Source of the DNA: CAYXVF01 sp964468125
GTDB lineage: Bacteria > Myxococcota > XYA12-FULL-58-9 > CAYXVF01
Assembly (NCBI GenBank): GCA_964468125.1
Contig: CAYXVF010000089.1
Coordinates: forward strand, 1-25,729
Direction of reading: 5' to 3'
Length of the DNA stretch: 25,729 nucleotides
The notes beneath the pieces are model-generated. The model ran no database searches. It saw nothing but the letters and a program-made list of their open reading frames with translations, and was not told the origin of the DNA. The translations under genes were made by a program, and so were the position numbers. Positions 1-7,666 of this stretch are shown one piece after another (the first letter of the stretch is position 1; the number at the start of each line of letters is the position of its first letter).

Positions 1-33
1 GTGGAACCGCTTTTCACGCAACACCCCCACGTT

Positions 34-71
34 GACAGCGATAAACACCTCTGAGCGCTGTCGGGCTTTTT
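34..71 (+). terminator. possible weak intrinsic terminator
   Basis: GACAGCG (34-40) pairs with CGCTGTC (56-62), and two outer G-U pairs are possible (33:63, 32:64). A 15-nt loop lies between the arms, and the stem is followed by GGGC and five T (67-71). The loop is long and the T run short, so this is a weak candidate. It would end transcription of a gene lying before the window. Confidence 0.35.
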
Positions 72-123
72 AAAAGAATAGAATGGCGGCTCGTGGTAGG
101 TCCGGCGGAGCTTAATAGATTAG

Positions 124-162
124 CGGGGTGGCTGCTCTCGGGTAGCCACCCCGTTTTTTTTT
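124..162 (+). terminator. strong Rho-independent terminator
   Basis: A perfect 10-bp stem is formed by CGGGGTGGCT (124-133) and AGCCACCCCG (144-153), with a 10-nt loop. Nine consecutive T follow (154-162). This is a textbook intrinsic terminator for a + strand transcript. No coding region is visible between 1 and 123, so it ends either an operon upstream of the window or a short non-coding RNA. It also insulates the kinase gene that follows. Confidence 0.88.
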
Positions 163-215
163 CCATGGCGATTTCGTGAACTCTTTCTCCCTGCGCCACT
201 ATTCGTAAACCTCGA

Positions 216-245
216 TTTTCCTTCGCCACGCTTGCGGGCTAAACT
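216..245 (+). promoter_or_regulatory. candidate promoter of the kinase gene
   Basis: TAAACT (240-245) matches 4 of 6 bases of the sigma-70 -10 consensus, and TTTTCC (216-221) is a poor -35 with 18-bp spacing. The predicted transcription start is at about 252, the same position as the GTG start codon. The kinase mRNA might therefore be leaderless, and no Shine-Dalgarno-like sequence precedes the GTG. The -35 is weak, so the call is tentative. Confidence 0.3.
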
Positions 246-251
246 GCCTCG

Positions 252-1790
252 GTGAGCGACCCTCAGAGGATCGATCGCTACGAAGTCCGAGGAATCCTGG
301 GACATGGTGCCATGGGCCACGTCTATTTGGCGTGGGACCCCAAGTTGCATCGCGAGGTCGCGCTCAAGGTCGTCGCGAAAAACCTCACCCGGGACCAGAA
401 GGGTCGTCAGCGTTTTCATCGCGAGGCTCGCGCCATCGCGGCGCTGAAGCATCCGAACATCGTCGAAATCTACGACTACTCTGGTGAGGAGTCGCCGGAT
501 CTCTATCTGGTGATGGAGAAGCTCGATGGCGACGACCTCTTCAACATCATGAACGACAAGGGGATGATGCCCGAGGCCGCCGCGGCCGCTGTAGGGCACG
601 AGTTGTGCCTCGCGCTCGGCATCGCTCACGAGTCCGGGATCATTCACCGAGACCTCAAGCCCGAAAACGTCTTCATGAACGACGTCGGCCGCGTGGTGCT
701 AACCGACTTCGGTGTCGTCAAAGCGATCCGTGAGGGGAGCGCGGTGGACGGCTGGTCCGTAGAGACCGACGTCATCGGGACTCCGGGCTTCATGGCTCCG
801 GAGCTGATGATGAACCGCGCGCTTGGCCCGCGAACGGATATCTTTGCCCTGGGGGCGCTGCTCTACAACATCACTACCGCGGATATGCCCTTTGCGGGCG
901 AGTCGCCGGTGGAGATCTTTCGCAACGTGGTCGCGTCCAAGCTCAAGGACCCACGGAGCTTCAACTCCGCACTCAGTGAAGAGTTCGTCGAGGTCTTGAG
1001 CGGGTGCTTGCAGGCGAAGCCCAAGAAGCGTTTTCGCTCGGCCGAGCAGGTGCGCGAGCGTCTGAAGACCGTGCTCGAGCTCAACGGCGTTACGGATCTA
1101 CGCGACGACCTTCGCGACTACATGCGCGACCCCGCCGAGTACGCGAACATCGCCAAGCGACGCGCCGTTGCCTATATGGTCGACAAGCTGAAGGTCGCCC
1201 TGAAGGACCGAGACGAAGCCACTGAACGTCGGATTCGCAAGCGTTTGCTGACCATCGATCCAGACAACGAGGCGATCCACCAAATCAGTGGTTCCTACAG
1301 CACGCCAGACCTCTCGCTCCAGCGCGCATCGAACGACTACGTTCGGCCCGACCGGCGCTACGTCGGCGGCCAGTGGCTCTATGTGGTCGTCGGCGTCCTC
1401 GTCACTCTGGCCGTGGCGATGGCGGGGTATCTCGCCTTTCGTCCGGGCACGACGGTGGAGGAGGGCGAAGCGCCGCTCGTGACCGCCGCTGAGGAGCAGA
1501 CCGCAGAGGAGGACGACACGCAGGTGGCCGAGGCGCAGCCGACAGACGTGAGGAAAGCGGCCACGGAGGTCACCGTCGATATCAAGGGGGGACGGGGGCA
1601 GATCTATCTCGACGGAAAACCGCTCGGTCGCCACAAGCGCTACGCCTTCCAACGCAGGCCGGGGGTCTACCACCTCGAAATCCGGGGTGGACGGAAGAAG
1701 CTGCAAAAGAAACTGACGCTCGCCGACAAACCCATTCACGTCTTGGCGGACCTACGCTGCCGCCGACGCAAGTGCATTACGGTTCAATGA
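252..1790 (+). CDS. transmembrane Hanks-type Ser/Thr protein kinase with PEGA-like periplasmic tail
   Basis: This encodes a 512-aa eukaryotic-like serine/threonine kinase that phosphorylates protein substrates in the cytoplasm. The kinase domain spans about residues 9-275. It has the glycine loop GHGAMG (17-22), the ATP-binding Lys39, the catalytic HRDLKPEN (Asp134, Asn139), the Mg-binding DFG (152-154) and APE (182-184). All key residues are present, so activity is expected; the HRD makes it an RD kinase. A charged linker leads to one membrane segment (about 376-397), then an acidic Ala/Glu/Thr stretch and a C-terminal beta-rich domain with a DGKPLG turn, resembling PEGA surface-layer domains. 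This places kinase inside and sensor outside. GTG 252 is forced as the start, because an in-frame TAA lies at 240-242 and the kinase fold begins by residue 10. No Shine-Dalgarno is seen. The gene converges on the lipoprotein gene with only 3 nt between stop codons. Its substrates are unknown; the FHA protein at 4458 is a plausible phospho-Thr reader. Confidence 0.93.
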   Translation: MSDPQRIDRYEVRGILGHGAMGHVYLAWDPKLHREVALKVVAKNLTRDQKGRQRFHREARAIAALKHPNIVEIYDYSGEESPDLYLVMEKLDGDDLFNIMNDKGMMPEAAAAAVGHELCLALGIAHESGIIHRDLKPENVFMNDVGRVVLTDFGVVKAIREGSAVDGWSVETDVIGTPGFMAPELMMNRALGPRTDIFALGALLYNITTADMPFAGESPVEIFRNVVASKLKDPRSFNSALSEEFVEVLSGCLQAKPKKRFRSAEQVRERLKTVLELNGVTDLRDDLRDYMRDPAEYANIAKRRAVAYMVDKLKVALKDRDEATERRIRKRLLTIDPDNEAIHQISGSYSTPDLSLQRASNDYVRPDRRYVGGQWLYVVVGVLVTLAVAMAGYLAFRPGTTVEEGEAPLVTAAEEQTAEEDDTQVAEAQPTDVRKAATEVTVDIKGGRGQIYLDGKPLGRHKRYAFQRRPGVYHLEIRGGRKKLQKKLTLADKPIHVLADLRCRRRKCITVQ

Positions 1791-1793
1791 AAC

Positions 1794-2462
1794 CTACTCG
1801 ATGATGATGAACTCGTTGTCGACTTCGTAGGAGAAGTCGAACTTGGATCCGACGAGGCCCCCGGCGAGCTCAATCGAGTTGGTGCGTCGCACCTCCACCT
1901 CTTCGTCGCCCAGACTCAAAAATTCGCGCTCGACGTCGAGCTTGCCTTTGTCTTCGTCGACGGTGGCGTCGAAACTCGACTCGTCGAGGGATACGGAGAC
2001 CGTATCGGCCTGCAGACCGTCTTCGACGGACCAAGAGATCTCGAGGGAGCCACCGACGTCATCCAGAGAGAGCGCGCTACCGTTGCTCGGTGATTCGATC
2101 ACGTGCCGCCCAGGCCCTTCGAGCTGCGCGTCGAGGTCGTCGTCGCCGCGCTCGACGCGAAGCTCGAGGCGTCGGCGGTAGCCGGAGAAGCTTCCGTTGA
2201 AACGAGCAGTTCGAATGCCCGCGTTGTTCGCGAGAAGGAGCTCGATCTCCTCGTTGCTTTCGTCGTCGGTGACGAACACGCGCGCTTCGTCTGCGTCTCC
2301 CGATTGAACCTCCACGTCGACTCGGAGGTCCGTCCGGTCGTTGCTCAGCGCATAGGCCGCTCGGGCGTCGACGAGGAGCGTGCGAGAACCGGAGCCGCTG
2401 TCCGTGAATCCGCCGCAACCCGCAGCGAAGAGCACACCCATGGTCATGACCACACGGAACAT
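1794..2462 (-). CDS. predicted lipoprotein of unknown function
   Basis: This is a 222-aa protein I do not recognise. Its N-terminus is a type II signal sequence with lipobox-like FAAGC and lipidated Cys16, so a lipid-anchored envelope protein is expected. The mature part is very acidic (Asp/Glu/Ser-rich), predicted all-beta, with repeated Glu/Asp-hydrophobic alternation, and ends in EFIIIE. No catalytic motif is visible. ATG 2462 is chosen because it gives an immediate signal peptide and lies 10 nt after the stop of the upstream outer-membrane gene; the frame stays open further upstream, but that part overlaps the neighbour and looks non-coding. The two genes form a two-gene envelope operon. 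The 3' end faces the kinase gene with a 3-nt gap, leaving no room for a terminator. Confidence 0.75.
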   Translation of the reverse strand: MFRVVMTMGVLFAAGCGGFTDSGSGSRTLLVDARAAYALSNDRTDLRVDVEVQSGDADEARVFVTDDESNEEIELLLANNAGIRTARFNGSFSGYRRRLELRVERGDDDLDAQLEGPGRHVIESPSNGSALSLDDVGGSLEISWSVEDGLQADTVSVSLDESSFDATVDEDKGKLDVEREFLSLGDEEVEVRRTNSIELAGGLVGSKFDFSYEVDNEFIIIE

Positions 2463-2472
2463 CGAGTCTGCC

Positions 2473-3168
2473 TCAGGAGTAGAAGTTGACGCCCACCCCG
2501 AAGACCGGTGCCCAGTTGCCCGGGCCGTTGAAGCGGATCCAACGCTGGACGTCGATGAACAAATGGAGCGCAACGTCCCGCTCTACGATGAGCTCGAGAC
2601 CGGGCTGAAGGTGAACCGCGCTGACGTTTTGCGTCGGAAGAAACGCGGCTTCATTGGTGACGGTTCCGCCCTGACAAAACAGATTGTCGATGCACGTGTC
2701 GCCTGCCTGGCCGGCGAAGGAAAAGAGGCGCTGGTAGGAGAGGGCTACCTGGACATAGGGGCGGATTCGATCTGTCGCTAGGAAGTAGCGTACGCCCATC
2801 TGCCCCTCGATCCCCATGATCTTGCCGAGGGCGTCGTTTGCAATCGAATTGAAGCGGTCGTCTTCGCTGCCTTCGGCGTCGCCGCCAAAATCGAACAAAC
2901 CGACGGACACGCGGACCGTCAGCCACCACCGGTCCGAGTTCATCTTGAAGTTCGACTCGCCTCCCAGGCGCAAACCGTAGTCGAAGCGAAGCGGCCGGCG
3001 ATTCACCGGCAGTGGGTCGTTGTTGTCATCGAGGATCGAGGGCTTGGTCAGCGCCCAATATCCGAAGTCCAAGCCGAAAGCGCTGTTTTTATACTGCGCG
3101 TGAGCGTCCTCGGGGACGAAGAGAATAGCGCTTACGCAGACGAGCGGCAGCCAGAGGGCGATTCGCAT
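2473..3168 (-). CDS. outer-membrane beta-barrel protein, hypothetical
   Basis: This 231-aa exported protein has a Sec signal peptide at residues 1-24, with cleavage predicted after DAHA. The rest alternates polar and hydrophobic/aromatic residues in short strands (for example FGLDFGYW, VRYFLA, YVQVALSYQR) and ends in VGVNFYS. These are the hallmarks of a small 8-12-strand outer-membrane barrel. A Cys pair in GDTCIDNLFCQGG may form an extracellular-loop disulphide. It is the first gene of a minus-strand pair with the lipoprotein (10-nt gap), and is divergent from the TPR lipoprotein gene across about 150 nt. No specific family is recognised; it resembles the generic outer-membrane beta-barrel proteins common in myxobacteria. 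Only a poor Shine-Dalgarno (AGGG, 1 nt from ATG) is seen. Confidence 0.78.
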   Translation of the reverse strand: MRIALWLPLVCVSAILFVPEDAHAQYKNSAFGLDFGYWALTKPSILDDNNDPLPVNRRPLRFDYGLRLGGESNFKMNSDRWWLTVRVSVGLFDFGGDAEGSEDDRFNSIANDALGKIMGIEGQMGVRYFLATDRIRPYVQVALSYQRLFSFAGQAGDTCIDNLFCQGGTVTNEAAFLPTQNVSAVHLQPGLELIVERDVALHLFIDVQRWIRFNGPGNWAPVFGVGVNFYS

Positions 3169-3240
3169 GCCCTAACGGGTAGCGGCAATGGGCAGTCGAA
3201 TCAACGCCAACCCGCGCATCCGTTCACGGTGCGCCGTCGA

Positions 3241-3269
3241 TTGACTAGGGGTGGCGAGGCGCCTAGAAA
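3241..3269 (+). promoter_or_regulatory. sigma-70-type promoter for TPR-FHA genes
   Basis: TTGACT (3241-3246), a 17-bp spacer and TAGAAA (3264-3269) give 5/6 and 4/6 matches to the housekeeping consensus. Transcription would begin near 3276, about 43 nt before the GTG start at 3319. The promoter lies downstream of the alternative ATG at 3100, which argues against that longer reading frame. Confidence 0.6.
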
Positions 3270-3318
3270 AAAAGCGAGAATCGTTCGACTTTTCAAGAAG
3301 CAAGCGTCGAGTACCCGC

Positions 3319-4413
3319 GTGAAACGAAACACCCCCTTTCGGCGACAGCGCCAGGCCATTCGAGCCCTGGGTTGGCTTTGTGTGAGCCTTCTCCCCGCTT
3401 GTGCCTTTTGCATCGACAACCAGGTCAATCCGGCCGCCGAGGAGCACAACGCCTACTGCGCGGAGTACATCTCGAAGGGGCTGCTCGATCAGGCTCAAGC
3501 GCGCTGCGAGCTCGCGATCGAGTTCGGCCCCAAGTACGCGGAGCCTCGTAACAACATGGGGCAGATCGCCGTTGCCCGCGGTCATCTCGATCGGGCCACT
3601 GAGTGGTTCAAGGAGGCGATCTCGCTCAAAGAGGATTTCGCTGAAGCACACAACAACCTCGGTTTCGTCTTCGAGCAGCGCCGCGAGTACGACGCCGCCG
3701 CCGATTCTTTTCTCCAGGCGATCGAGATCGATCCGGGCTATCAGGTTGCTCGCCGAAACTACGCTACGATGCTCCTCTATCTCGACAAACCGGAGGAGGC
3801 GCGCTCCCAGTATCTCAAGTGCATGGAAGTGGACCCGACCTTTTGCGATTGCCGCATGGGCCTCGGCGTGATCGAGCTCACCAATGAGCAGTGGACAGAA
3901 GCCGTGGGTCAGTTTCAACGCCTCGTTCAATCGTGTCCGAACAACGAGACCGGCTGGTACAACCTCTGCTACGCCTACATGAAGATGGGCGAGTGTGACG
4001 CAGCGGTCAGTGCGTGCCTGAATGCCGTGTCGATCAACAAAGACTACATCGAGGCGCGTCAGAATCTCACGGAGGCGTATAGTTGTCTCGCGCTCCAGGA
4101 TGAGGTGCTGACCGAGCTCATCGATCAGATCCGCCAGAACCCGGGCGATCCGGAGCCGCACTTCAAGCTGTGTACGCTCTATGAGCAGAAGAAGCTCTAC
4201 GATCGCGCGCTCGTCGAGTGCGACAACGCGATCCGGCTCAACAATGGGCACAAGCTCGCCCACTATCGCGCAGCGCGGGTCTACGACAATCTGTTGCGGG
4301 CGGACGAGACGATTGACATGTGCCAGCGATTCGTCGATTTGCTGCGCGGCGACGAGTATCCGCGCCAGCGCGAATGGTGCGTGAAGCGGGTCAAGGAGCT
4401 GCAGTTTCGCTAG
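3319..4413 (+). CDS. Cys-rich TPR lipoprotein, Tgl/PilF-like
   Basis: This is a 364-aa protein. Residues 1-28 form a basic then hydrophobic signal sequence ending in LLPAC, so Cys28 is the likely lipidated residue. About eight tetratricopeptide repeats follow, several with the clear AEAHNNLG / YDAAADSF pattern. TPR lipoproteins of this type (PilF/PilW, and Tgl of Myxococcus) act as pilotins for assembly of the type IV pilus secretin in the outer membrane. That role here is inference from architecture, because no pil gene is in the window. The mature part has about 16 cysteines, unusual for a TPR protein and suggestive of a disulphide-stabilised exported solenoid. GTG 3319 is preferred because it starts the signal peptide and lies after the promoter at 3241; the longer frame to 3100 would overlap the divergent gene. 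An FHA gene follows after 44 nt. Confidence 0.82.
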   Translation: MKRNTPFRRQRQAIRALGWLCVSLLPACAFCIDNQVNPAAEEHNAYCAEYISKGLLDQAQARCELAIEFGPKYAEPRNNMGQIAVARGHLDRATEWFKEAISLKEDFAEAHNNLGFVFEQRREYDAAADSFLQAIEIDPGYQVARRNYATMLLYLDKPEEARSQYLKCMEVDPTFCDCRMGLGVIELTNEQWTEAVGQFQRLVQSCPNNETGWYNLCYAYMKMGECDAAVSACLNAVSINKDYIEARQNLTEAYSCLALQDEVLTELIDQIRQNPGDPEPHFKLCTLYEQKKLYDRALVECDNAIRLNNGHKLAHYRAARVYDNLLRADETIDMCQRFVDLLRGDEYPRQREWCVKRVKELQFR

Positions 4414-4457
4414 AGCATCGCTCGGAACGCAGCATTGGCCCTGAGGGGAATTCAGGC

Positions 4458-5501
4458 TTGATTCGGCTGACGGCGGTCATCGAGATCGAGGGGCAGGCGC
4501 CTCGTGCGCTCGCGCACGAATCGTCTGCGCGCTCGATCATCATGGGCCGGGACCCGAGCGCCGATTTCCAGATCCCGCTCTCCACGATCAGCCGACAGCA
4601 CGCGCGCATCTTCGAGGACGACAGCGTCTACGTGATCCAGGATCTGGGCTCGACTCACGGAACGATCGTCAACGGCAAGCCGATCGGGAAGAACGCGAAG
4701 AAGGTCCTGAAAGACGGAGACATCATCGAGCTCACCAAGGCCAAGATCACCTGCAACATCGAAGACCAGCCCATTCTCGAAGCCGCACCGGGAGAGGGCA
4801 CGAAGGCGATCGCCGCCCGCGCGGTGGAGGGAATCCTCGGGCGTCTCGGCGATGCGCGATCGGAAGGGCCCTATTTCCGCGTGTTGAACGGCGCGGATGA
4901 GGGCGCGCGGATCACCCTGAGCGCGAACCTCAGCGAATACAGCATGGGCCGGTCGAAAGACTGCGAGATCGTCCTCAACGACGCGAATGTTTCCCGCCGT
5001 CATGCGCTCGTGAAGCGGGATTGGCAGGGATTCACGGTCGAGGACCTCGGCTCGAAGAACGGGGTCATCGTCAACGACCACCAGATCAAGAAGCCCAAAC
5101 GCTTGAAAGATCGCGATGAGATCACGATCGGTCCGGTGAAGCTCGTGTTCATCGACCCGGATGCGGACCTGCTCTCGGCCCTCAAGGACGTCCCGGGCTT
5201 TCAGCTCGAGGAGTCCCAGGAGCTCGACGAGGTCGAGGAAGAAGCCTCCATGATGGGCGCCCCGGGCGACGACGAAGAGGGCCCCGACGGGTTCATCGGC
5301 GACGAGGACGATCCGAGCATGCTCGGTGACGACGTGGGGGTTGCACCGCTCGAGATGGAGGACGAGGCCGTCCCGGACATTGACCCTGAGCTTCTCGAGC
5401 CCGAGGCATCCGGTCGCTCCGCCGTTGAATGGATCATCATCGCGGTCGTCGGAGTTCTGCTCCTCGCAGCAGGTCTGCTGCTCTTTGTGTTGATGTCCTG
5501 A
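4458..5501 (+). CDS. tail-anchored protein with two FHA domains
   Basis: This 347-aa protein has two forkhead-associated domains, which bind phosphothreonine peptides. The first has GR (30-31), SRQH (45-48) and a STHGTIVNG strand (65-73); the second has GR (164-165), SRRH (179-182) and SKNGVIVN. Both keep the Gly-Arg, Ser-x-x-His and Asn-Gly residues needed for phosphopeptide binding. A long Asp/Glu-rich linker (about 255-320) and one C-terminal membrane segment (last 22 residues) follow, giving a cytoplasmic, tail-anchored adaptor. The start is taken as TTG 4458, preceded by GAGGGGA at 4442-4448; an upstream ATG at 4320 lies inside the TPR gene and adds a non-conserved Arg-rich stretch. It is the likely second gene of the TPR operon. 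The Ser/Thr kinase at 252 is a candidate for generating its ligands (inference). Confidence 0.88.
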   Translation: MIRLTAVIEIEGQAPRALAHESSARSIIMGRDPSADFQIPLSTISRQHARIFEDDSVYVIQDLGSTHGTIVNGKPIGKNAKKVLKDGDIIELTKAKITCNIEDQPILEAAPGEGTKAIAARAVEGILGRLGDARSEGPYFRVLNGADEGARITLSANLSEYSMGRSKDCEIVLNDANVSRRHALVKRDWQGFTVEDLGSKNGVIVNDHQIKKPKRLKDRDEITIGPVKLVFIDPDADLLSALKDVPGFQLEESQELDEVEEEASMMGAPGDDEEGPDGFIGDEDDPSMLGDDVGVAPLEMEDEAVPDIDPELLEPEASGRSAVEWIIIAVVGVLLLAAGLLLFVLMS

Positions 5502-5545
5502 CCACGGGGCCATGGTTGCTACCTCTACTCTTGTGCTCCTCGTTT

Positions 5546-5554
5546 GGGGGGGGG
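5546..5554. repeat. homopolymeric G9 tract upstream of the TonB operon
   Basis: Nine consecutive G residues lie in the 121-nt spacer between the FHA gene and the DUF3450 gene. It is the longest mononucleotide G run noticed in the window and sits about 68 nt before the operon's first start codon, where length changes could alter promoter or leader geometry. I could not pick out a convincing -35/-10 pair or Fur box in this spacer. Confidence 0.6.
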
Positions 5555-5622
5555 AGGCGCTTCTCGACCACCGGAACGATGTGCTCTTGTAGTTTCATTG
5601 CATCTGTGTAAGTCCCGGGAGC

Positions 5623-6363
5623 ATGCGGATTTTGTGGCTTCTGCCCGCGGTTCTGGTGCTTTGGCCGCATCTCTTGGCGGCGGCATCCCCGGAGCGCGTG
5701 GCGTCTCTGCGTCAGGAAGTGGACCGGCTGGCGACCGAGCTCGAGGACACGCGACGGCAGGCGCGCGATGAGCTCAGCTCCTTGCGCGCCGAGCGTGCGG
5801 AGCTCGAGCGTCAGGTCCGGTTAGAGCGGGTTCGGGCCGCCACGCTGCAAGAGCTGGCGCGAGAGGCGCAGAAAGCGGCCGAGGCGCTCGACCGCGACCT
5901 CCGCGAAGACCTGACTCCCGCCCGCGAAGCCCTGTCAGCGGCCCGGGACTACCTTCGTCGCGCCTTGCCGTTCCGGCTCGAAGAGCGGGCGGCGGCGCTC
6001 GACCGGGTGGAAGCGGATCTGACCGCCGGCGACGTGGCGCGCGGCATGAACCGCCTGTGGCGCTTCGTTCAGGAAGAGGACGCGATGGGCGGAGAAGTCT
6101 CTCTCACTCAGCAGTCCGCTGAGCTCCGAGGCAAACGCCGGCTCGTCGACGTCGCTCGCATCGGCATGGCACTGCTCTTCTATCGCGCCGCCGATGGAAC
6201 GGTCGCTCACGCCGTCTGGCGCGACGATGAATGGCGGGTGCAACCGATCGAGAGTCCAGCCGCGAAGGCGACGATACACGCGCTCTTCGCGGCGCTGGAG
6301 GACAACCGACGCTTTGGCTTTCACGAGCTGTTGCTTCCAGGAGACGTCGTCCATGCGCAGTAG
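5623..6363 (+). CDS. DUF3450 periplasmic coiled-coil protein, TonB2-system accessory
   Basis: This is a 246-aa exported protein with a signal peptide (about 1-21), a long Glu/Arg/Ala-rich coiled coil (about 23-115), and a C-terminal globular part. The globular part carries hallmarks I associate with DUF3450: PFRLEER, then VDVARIGMALLFYRAADG, and a final LLLPGDV. DUF3450 proteins are typically the first gene of clusters encoding TtpC-type TonB motors. Their biochemical role is unknown; a periplasmic scaffold or partner of the ExbB-type subunit is inferred from location. The gene starts the eight-gene operon and overlaps the next gene by 11 nt. GGGAG lies only 1 nt before ATG 5623, so the ribosome binding site is unusually close; no better in-frame start gives a signal peptide. 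Confidence 0.85.
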   Translation: MRILWLLPAVLVLWPHLLAAASPERVASLRQEVDRLATELEDTRRQARDELSSLRAERAELERQVRLERVRAATLQELAREAQKAAEALDRDLREDLTPAREALSAARDYLRRALPFRLEERAAALDRVEADLTAGDVARGMNRLWRFVQEEDAMGGEVSLTQQSAELRGKRRLVDVARIGMALLFYRAADGTVAHAVWRDDEWRVQPIESPAAKATIHALFAALEDNRRFGFHELLLPGDVVHAQ

Positions 6364-7666
6364 CAACCTGCTGTTGGGCTCGTGCCTGCTGCTCGCCCCG
6401 TGTCTGCTGCTGCCCAGCGTCGCATCTGCACAGACCCTGTCGGACGCCCTCGAGCAAGAAGCGCGGGTGCTCGAAGCGGAACGCAGCGCGCTGGAGAAAG
6501 CGCTCTCCGAAGCGCTCGCGGGCAACGAGGTTGCGAAGCGCGCGCTCACAGAATCGATCGAATCGCTTGGCGCGGAGCTCGTGCGCTTGCGGGCGCAGAA
6601 CGCGCAGCGGGAGACCGATCTGCCGGCGCGGGAACGGATCCGTAGTGCGGAAGGCCAGGCGCGGGCCCTCGACGAGCTCCAGCAACAGATCGACGGTTGG
6701 CTCGAGCTCAACGGTGCGCAGCGCGATACTGGCGTTAAAGGGGCGCTCGCGCGTGTGCTCGAGCGCGGTGCCCTGCGCGAGGGCGGGGAGCACACCGTCT
6801 TTGGTGCCGATGGCGAGGCCGAATCGCGAGCGGTGACGCGTTTGGGGCGTGTTGCGGCGATCTCCGCCGGTCGTCCCCTCGTACCCGTGGGCGAGGGCTA
6901 CCGGGTGGTCGACGTGCCGGTGGAGCGCCGAGACACACCGGATGGTGTGACACAGACTGTCGTTCTCTATGACCCGGAGGACCCTCAGGTCGCTGAGAGG
7001 GGGGGATTTGCGAGTTGGTTGCGCGCCGGAGGGCCGCTTCTCTGGCCGATCCTCGCGCTCGCATTGCTCGGGAGCTTGGTGGTTCTGGAGCGCACCGTTC
7101 GCTTGTCCCTGATCGGCATCAGCTGGGGTCGCTTTCGCGACGCGCTTCGCCTCCATGAGGGACAACACGATTGGGACGCAGCGGTGCGCGCGGCCCTGGA
7201 GCAGCGTCCCCGGTGGTTGATGCAACCGTTCATCGACATTCTCGCAAACCGGGACAACCCCCTGCAGAAGCTCGAGGAGCGCGCAACGGAGTCCCTCCTC
7301 AAGGTGCGACCGCAGCTGCAGCGGCGACTCTCCGTGCTCGGTGTCACCGCGGCCGTCGCGCCGCTCTTGGGGCTGCTCGGTACGGTGACCGGGATGATCA
7401 GCACCTTCTCGGCGATCACGACCCACGGCACCGGCGACCCGCATCTGCTCTCCGACGGGATCTCCGAGGCGCTCATCACGACCCAGCTCGGACTCGCGGT
7501 CGCCGTTCCGGCCCTGCTCCTGCACACTGGCTTGCTGCGCTGGTCCTCGGCGATCTTCGTGCAGATCGAGGACTCCTGCCTCGGTCTCCTCCACCACCTC
7601 GAAGACCTCGAGCTACCCCGCGAGGATGCGGTGCATCACAACCACGCGAGGCATCAGCATGGTTGA
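6353..7666 (+). CDS. TtpC-like MotA/TolQ/ExbB proton-channel protein with periplasmic coiled-coil extension
   Basis: This is a 437-aa inner-membrane subunit of a proton-driven motor. It begins with a cleavable signal peptide (1-26, ending ASA), then a periplasmic coiled-coil region to about residue 220. The ExbB/TolQ unit follows: membrane segments at about 227-248, 329-350 and 375-398, with the signature LGLLGTVTGMISTF in the second. ExbB is normally about 230-245 aa without the extension; this fused form is the TtpC arrangement known from Vibrio TonB2 systems. Start ATG 6353 is supported by AGGAGA at 6339-6344. The C-terminus is His-rich (five His in residues 428-437). The gene overlaps its neighbours by 11 and 8 nt, so translation is coupled. 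Confidence 0.92.
   Translation: MRSSNLLLGSCLLLAPCLLLPSVASAQTLSDALEQEARVLEAERSALEKALSEALAGNEVAKRALTESIESLGAELVRLRAQNAQRETDLPARERIRSAEGQARALDELQQQIDGWLELNGAQRDTGVKGALARVLERGALREGGEHTVFGADGEAESRAVTRLGRVAAISAGRPLVPVGEGYRVVDVPVERRDTPDGVTQTVVLYDPEDPQVAERGGFASWLRAGGPLLWPILALALLGSLVVLERTVRLSLIGISWGRFRDALRLHEGQHDWDAAVRAALEQRPRWLMQPFIDILANRDNPLQKLEERATESLLKVRPQLQRRLSVLGVTAAVAPLLGLLGTVTGMISTFSAITTHGTGDPHLLSDGISEALITTQLGLAVAVPALLLHTGLLRWSSAIFVQIEDSCLGLLHHLEDLELPREDAVHHNHARHQHG

Noticed and set aside
90..103. 14-nt exact match CTCGTGGTAGGTCC, also at 15299-15312
   Set aside because: Both copies are in non-coding DNA, but one or two 14-nt matches are expected by chance in a window this size, and the flanks do not match.
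64..123. Possible tRNA gene before the strong terminator
   Set aside because: There is no T-loop GTTCRANNC, no 7-bp acceptor stem and no plausible anticodon arm.
3100..3318. Longer N-terminus for the TPR lipoprotein from ATG 3100
   Set aside because: It overlaps the divergent outer-membrane gene, lies upstream of the predicted promoter and would bury the signal peptide.
3172..4263. 363-codon minus-strand frame opposite the TPR gene
   Set aside because: It is antisense to a clear TPR protein and would cover the promoter at 3241; it has no recognisable domain.
6104..7597. 497-codon minus-strand open frame
   Set aside because: It is antisense to the DUF3450 and TtpC-like genes and is rich in Arg/Gln/Gly/Pro, a typical GC-rich shadow.
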